A DNA stretch of 5,141 nucleotides from Bacteroidales bacterium (GTDB taxonomy: Bacteria > Bacteroidota > Bacteroidia > Bacteroidales > UBA3824): positions 1-5,141 of the forward strand of contig JAEEXW010000243.1 in the NCBI GenBank assembly GCA_016287995.1. Direction: 5' to 3'. The position numbers and the translations under genes are program-made. Position 1 is the stretch's first letter, and each line of letters starts with the position of its first letter. Positions 4,516 through 5,141 of this stretch are shown here, piece after piece. The notes under the pieces are model-generated. The model worked only from the letters and a program-made list of their open reading frames with translations. It searched no databases and had not been told where the DNA came from.

Positions 4516-5141
4516 CTACCTCACAAAATTCATCATCTGCCACTTTTCTCTTTCGGGAAGCTTTGCCGTCCCGGTGGCAAACTGTTTGAGCATATACGCC
4601 ATATTGTCGGCAAGGGTGCGCATTGTTTGAAGTCCTTCTGTATCTTGCGAGACTTCACCTTCGGCAGCTCCGTAGCCAATGTTCCAATATTGCGATGTAA
4701 CTATCGGCATATTAAGCATTTGAAACGGCATCTGCAAAGCTTGAAACGCTGCTGTTGCTCCTCCCCTACGGCAAACTGCAACTGCGGCGGCAGGTTTGCC
4801 CTGCATATTAGCTCCTCCGGCGTAGCACATACGTTGAAGCACCGAAAGAACCTGTCCGGCGGGCTGTCCATAATACACCGGCGAACCCACTACCACGGCA
4901 TTGCACTCGCTCATTTTTGCAATAATCTCGTTGCAAACGTCATCGTCAAAAACGCATTTTCCTAAATTTTTAGCATGACACTGACCGCACGCAACACAGC
5001 CCCTAACAGGACGATTTCCGACACTAACAATTTCACTTTCAATAGAATGTTTTTTCAGTTGTTCGGAAATCTCGCTCAACATCGTGAAAGTGTTACCTTT
5101 TCGCCTTGCACTACCGTTAATTAACAGCACTTTAAGGTTAT
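4516..5141 (-). CDS. Flavodoxin-fold flavoprotein with Isf-type cysteine motif, 5' end outside window
   Basis: This is a member of the NADPH-dependent FMN reductase / iron-sulfur flavoprotein superfamily, cytoplasmic redox proteins that bind FMN. After the first strand (LKVLLINGS) comes the FMN phosphate loop GSARRKGNT, and later GSPVYYGQPAGQV, which packs on the flavin. Counting from the GTG at 5130, Cys45, Cys48, Cys51 and Cys59 form C-x2-C-x2-C-x7-C, matching the compact motif that binds a 4Fe-4S cluster in iron-sulfur flavoproteins; a D-rich segment (FDDDV) follows. The C-terminal half (about 120-204) has a long helix (TLADNMAYMLKQFA). The GTG at 5130 is unlikely to be the start: the frame stays open to the edge with residues NLK before it, completing the usual MKxLLINGS beginning, so the start lies just outside. 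At about 205 residues the length is normal. Physiological substrate and partner cannot be told from the sequence. Confidence 0.88.
   Translation of the reverse strand, partial: NLKVLLINGSARRKGNTFTMLSEISEQLKKHSIESEIVSVGNRPVRGCVACGQCHAKNLGKCVFDDDVCNEIIAKMSECNAVVVGSPVYYGQPAGQVLSVLQRMCYAGGANMQGKPAAAVAVCRRGGATAAFQALQMPFQMLNMPIVTSQYWNIGYGAAEGEVSQDTEGLQTMRTLADNMAYMLKQFATGTAKLPEREKWQMMNFVR

Noticed and set aside
4306..4965. Long + strand open frame of 219 codons
   Set aside because: Most of it is the antisense of the flavoprotein gene, whose minus-strand translation has clear family motifs.

Overview
The window looks like a chromosomal segment of a Bacteroidota (probably Bacteroidales) genome. The reasons are the fabF-rnc gene order, AT-rich intergenic DNA, starts without clear Shine-Dalgarno sequences, and a TTTG-N20-TAnnTTTG promoter of the type used by the Bacteroidota primary sigma factor. 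Both ends are housekeeping or ordinary metabolic genes; the middle is a broken accessory region that I read as the remains of a CRISPR-Cas locus.

Left end (1-1868): the 3' part of fabF (fatty-acid elongation) and a complete rnc (RNase III) on the + strand, closed by an 18-bp terminator hairpin. Centre-left (1840-2638): three gene remnants. A minus-strand C-terminal piece of a Cas6-like crRNA endonuclease has two in-frame stops. Next is an unrecognised minus-strand C-terminal fragment with its own terminator. It abuts, head to head, a + strand C-terminal fragment of a WYL-domain regulator, a family often found beside CRISPR loci. From 2639 to 2899 there is a non-coding stretch with GC-rich palindromic sequence.

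Centre-right (2900-4310): four copies of a 37-bp CRISPR-type repeat (2900, 3275, 3349, 3933). Only one interval is a normal 37-bp spacer. The other two are gene-sized: 338 bp holding a fragment of a mobile-element 'polyvalent' protein, and 547 bp holding a hairpin plus an intact gene for a small secreted protein. To the right, on the minus strand, lie a strong promoter and a boxA-like sequence (TGCTCTTTGACA), then two terminator-like hairpins on the way through the array. This fits an array transcribed leftwards from a boxA-bearing leader, with Nus-type antitermination helping RNA polymerase past the hairpins.

Right end (4516-5141): a minus-strand flavoprotein of the NADPH-dependent FMN reductase / iron-sulfur flavoprotein type, cut by the window edge.

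The most interesting reading is a decaying or rearranged CRISPR locus whose repeats now flank whole genes, like cassettes. All family calls were made by eye from sequence motifs; no database search was run.
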